The notes under the pieces were generated by a model, which was not told the origin of the DNA, searched no databases, and saw nothing but the letters and a program-made list of their open reading frames with translations. This document shows positions 38,666 through 40,188 of a stretch of 40,188 bases of DNA, piece after piece. Every line of letters begins with the position of its first letter. Position 1 is the stretch's first letter. Both the position numbers and the translations under genes were made by a program. Source of the DNA: Pseudomonadota bacterium (lineage in GTDB: Bacteria > Pseudomonadota > Alphaproteobacteria > Rhizobiales > Xanthobacteraceae); NCBI GenBank assembly GCA_016195095.1, contig JACQAE010000051.1, forward strand, positions 1 through 40,188, given 5' to 3'.

Positions 38666-39076
38666 AAACTCCCCCGACTTTTTCGTGTCCTCGCATCGCG
38701 TAAAGTTTGCCGCGTTGAACTAAAGCGTGCCCAATATTTGCACCACACATATCGTTTTGACTGGCACCAAAAATGCCTGAGGTAGCCATTATAAATGCAA
38801 ATGCCTCGCATATGCAATAATCGGCGCCACCGCTTTATCTGCGTTGTACGCTCGAAATTTCTCGCCCAGCATGGGCGGTTTCTTGAAACCTTTGAAACAG
38901 CCATCCGCGCCTCCGGTCGCGCGAACCAAGAAGCTGCAAGCAGATTAGGCGCAAGCTGCCGCCTGGTGGTCGACCGCTCCCAACCGATCGGCATGCGTCA
39001 CAGCTTGGTGGAGCGCCTCCGTCGCCATCAACACCGCTCTGGTGCAAAAAGTCCGTGGCTCGTTGCCGTGACGACA

Positions 39077-39412
39077 TCAGGGATCGTTGGCGAATTTCAG
39101 CCGTCCGACGGGCCGCAACGTTTTGGTATCAAAGGTGCGAATTTCAACCGTTCCGGCCGTCTCCAGCGTGACCGCGATCCGCGCGTCGGTGACGCTCGTC
39201 GCCACGATGCGTGCGCCTTTTGGAATAAGCGCGGTGACGTCGGTAATGCTTCCATCGCTGCGAAAAACGCGGTAGCCGATAACGCCGACGACAACGGCAA
39301 TGCCGAGCACGGTGGCTAGACCCGACAGCGCCATCAGCCAGCGCACCTTGGCGACGATCTTGGCTTGCGCCGGATCGAGAGGCCGTTCGTCGTCCGCCGG
39401 CGGATTGTTCAT
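39077..39412 (-). CDS. Small single-TM protein (DUF6476-like)
   Basis: 111 aa; RPLDPAQAKIVAKVRWLMALSGLATVLGIAVVVGVIGYRVFR...; divergent neighbour of the rluD-type gene. Confidence 0.75.
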   Translation of the reverse strand: MNNPPADDERPLDPAQAKIVAKVRWLMALSGLATVLGIAVVVGVIGYRVFRSDGSITDVTALIPKGARIVATSVTDARIAVTLETAGTVEIRTFDTKTLRPVGRLKFANDP

Positions 39413-40188
39413 GACGTCAGAAGCCCGGATCGAAAAACTGACAATTGCCGATGCAGATGCCGGTCAGCGGCTTGACCGTGCGCTGGCAGCCGGCCTTGCC
39501 GACACGTCGCGATCCCGACTCAAGACGTTGATCCTGGCGGGAAACGTGTCGATCGACGGCCGCACGATCCGCGATCCCGCATACCACGTCAATGCCCGCG
39601 ACGAAGTCGCCATTGTCATGCCGGCACCAGTGCCGGCACAGCCGCAGCCGGAGCGCATCGCGCTGACGATCCTGTTCGAGGACGCCGAGCTGATCGTCAT
39701 CGACAAGCCCAAGGGGCTTGTTGTGCATCCTGCCGCCGGGCACCTGCGCGGAACGTTGGTCAACGCGCTGGTCGCCCATTGCGGCGACACGCTGTCGGGC
39801 ATCGGCGGCGTGCGGCGTCCGGGAATCGTGCATCGCCTCGACAAGGACACGACGGGGCTGATGGTAATCGCTAAAACCGATCGCGCGCATCGCCTACTCG
39901 CCCGGCAGTTCGCCGATCACGGCCGCAGCGGCCCGCTTGCACGCGGCTATCGTGCCTTCGCCTGGGGCCGTCCCGATCGGCCAAGAGGCACAATCGACCG
40001 ACCGCTGGGGCGCCATCCGCACGCGCGCGACAGGGTCGCCATTCGTGCCGATGGCCGCGAGGCGATTACGCATTGGAGCATCGTCGAGCACTATGTCGGC
40101 AGCAATGGCAAGCCGGTCGCCAGCCTCATCGATTGTCGGCTCGAAACGGGACGCACGCACCAGATCCGCGTGCATCTTGCCGCCGCCG
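39411..40188 (+). CDS. RluA-family 23S rRNA pseudouridine synthase (RluD-type), truncated by window edge
   Basis: MTSEARIEKLTIADADAGQRLDRALAAGLADTSRSRLKTLILAGNVSIDG (S4-like) ... VIDKPKGLVVHPAAGHLRGTLVNAL...GIVHRLDKDTTGLMVIAKTDRAH...LETGRTHQIRVHLAAA; not in the ORF track because it has no stop in the window. Confidence 0.95.
   Translation, partial: MTSEARIEKLTIADADAGQRLDRALAAGLADTSRSRLKTLILAGNVSIDGRTIRDPAYHVNARDEVAIVMPAPVPAQPQPERIALTILFEDAELIVIDKPKGLVVHPAAGHLRGTLVNALVAHCGDTLSGIGGVRRPGIVHRLDKDTTGLMVIAKTDRAHRLLARQFADHGRSGPLARGYRAFAWGRPDRPRGTIDRPLGRHPHARDRVAIRADGREAITHWSIVEHYVGSNGKPVASLIDCRLETGRTHQIRVHLAAA

Noticed and set aside
38795-39319. 174-aa plus-strand ORF and overlapping minus ORFs between the barrel-like gene and the DUF6476-like gene
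   Set aside because: No start context, domain or consistent codon pattern; overlaps the better supported minus-strand gene. I also looked for a tRNA or clear ncRNA in 38666-39076 and could not support one.
1-40188. CRISPR arrays, rRNA/tRNA genes, prophage or transposase genes
   Set aside because: No regularly spaced repeats, no tRNA-like cloverleaf or rRNA sequence, and no transposase/integrase motifs seen on either strand by eye.

Overview
The window is GC-rich and looks like an alphaproteobacterial (probably Rhizobiales-like) chromosome segment. It runs from a 5'-complete, edge-truncated radC on the minus strand to an edge-truncated rluD-type pseudouridine synthase on the plus strand. Housekeeping genes: radC, map, sfsA, mscS-like, crcB, bioB and rluD. 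The first ~21 kb is otherwise catabolic and transport genes: nitronate monooxygenase, a DenD-like SDR, an ICL/PEPM-family lyase, a TRAP locus with two tandem DctP paralogues and a shortened DctQ-DctM fusion, an IlvD/Edd dehydratase, an aminotransferase, an acyl-CoA dehydrogenase, a KDG-kinase-like gene, and a second DctQM pair with no DctP. The most interesting part is a ~15 kb, all-minus-strand cluster (about 22.7-37.5 kb): tctC-tctB-tctA, a GntR/FCD regulator, a ThDP-dependent enzyme, a formyl-CoA transferase (Frc), a stand-alone homologue of the ALDH1L1 10-formyl-THF hydrolase domain, fhs, a NuoE/NuoF-fused formate dehydrogenase beta subunit, and formate dehydrogenase alpha. It reads as a complete formyl-CoA/formate module. 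Its ThDP enzyme does not carry the motifs I recall for canonical oxalyl-CoA decarboxylase, and its Frc has an ~85-residue Lys/Ala-rich N-terminal tail with no acidic residues. A shared 17-bp operator-like motif (TGGNAT-N5-ATNCCA) lies upstream of both the regulator gene and tctC. No CRISPR array, rRNA, tRNA or intact mobile element was recognised. All calls come from reading motifs by eye; no database search was run.
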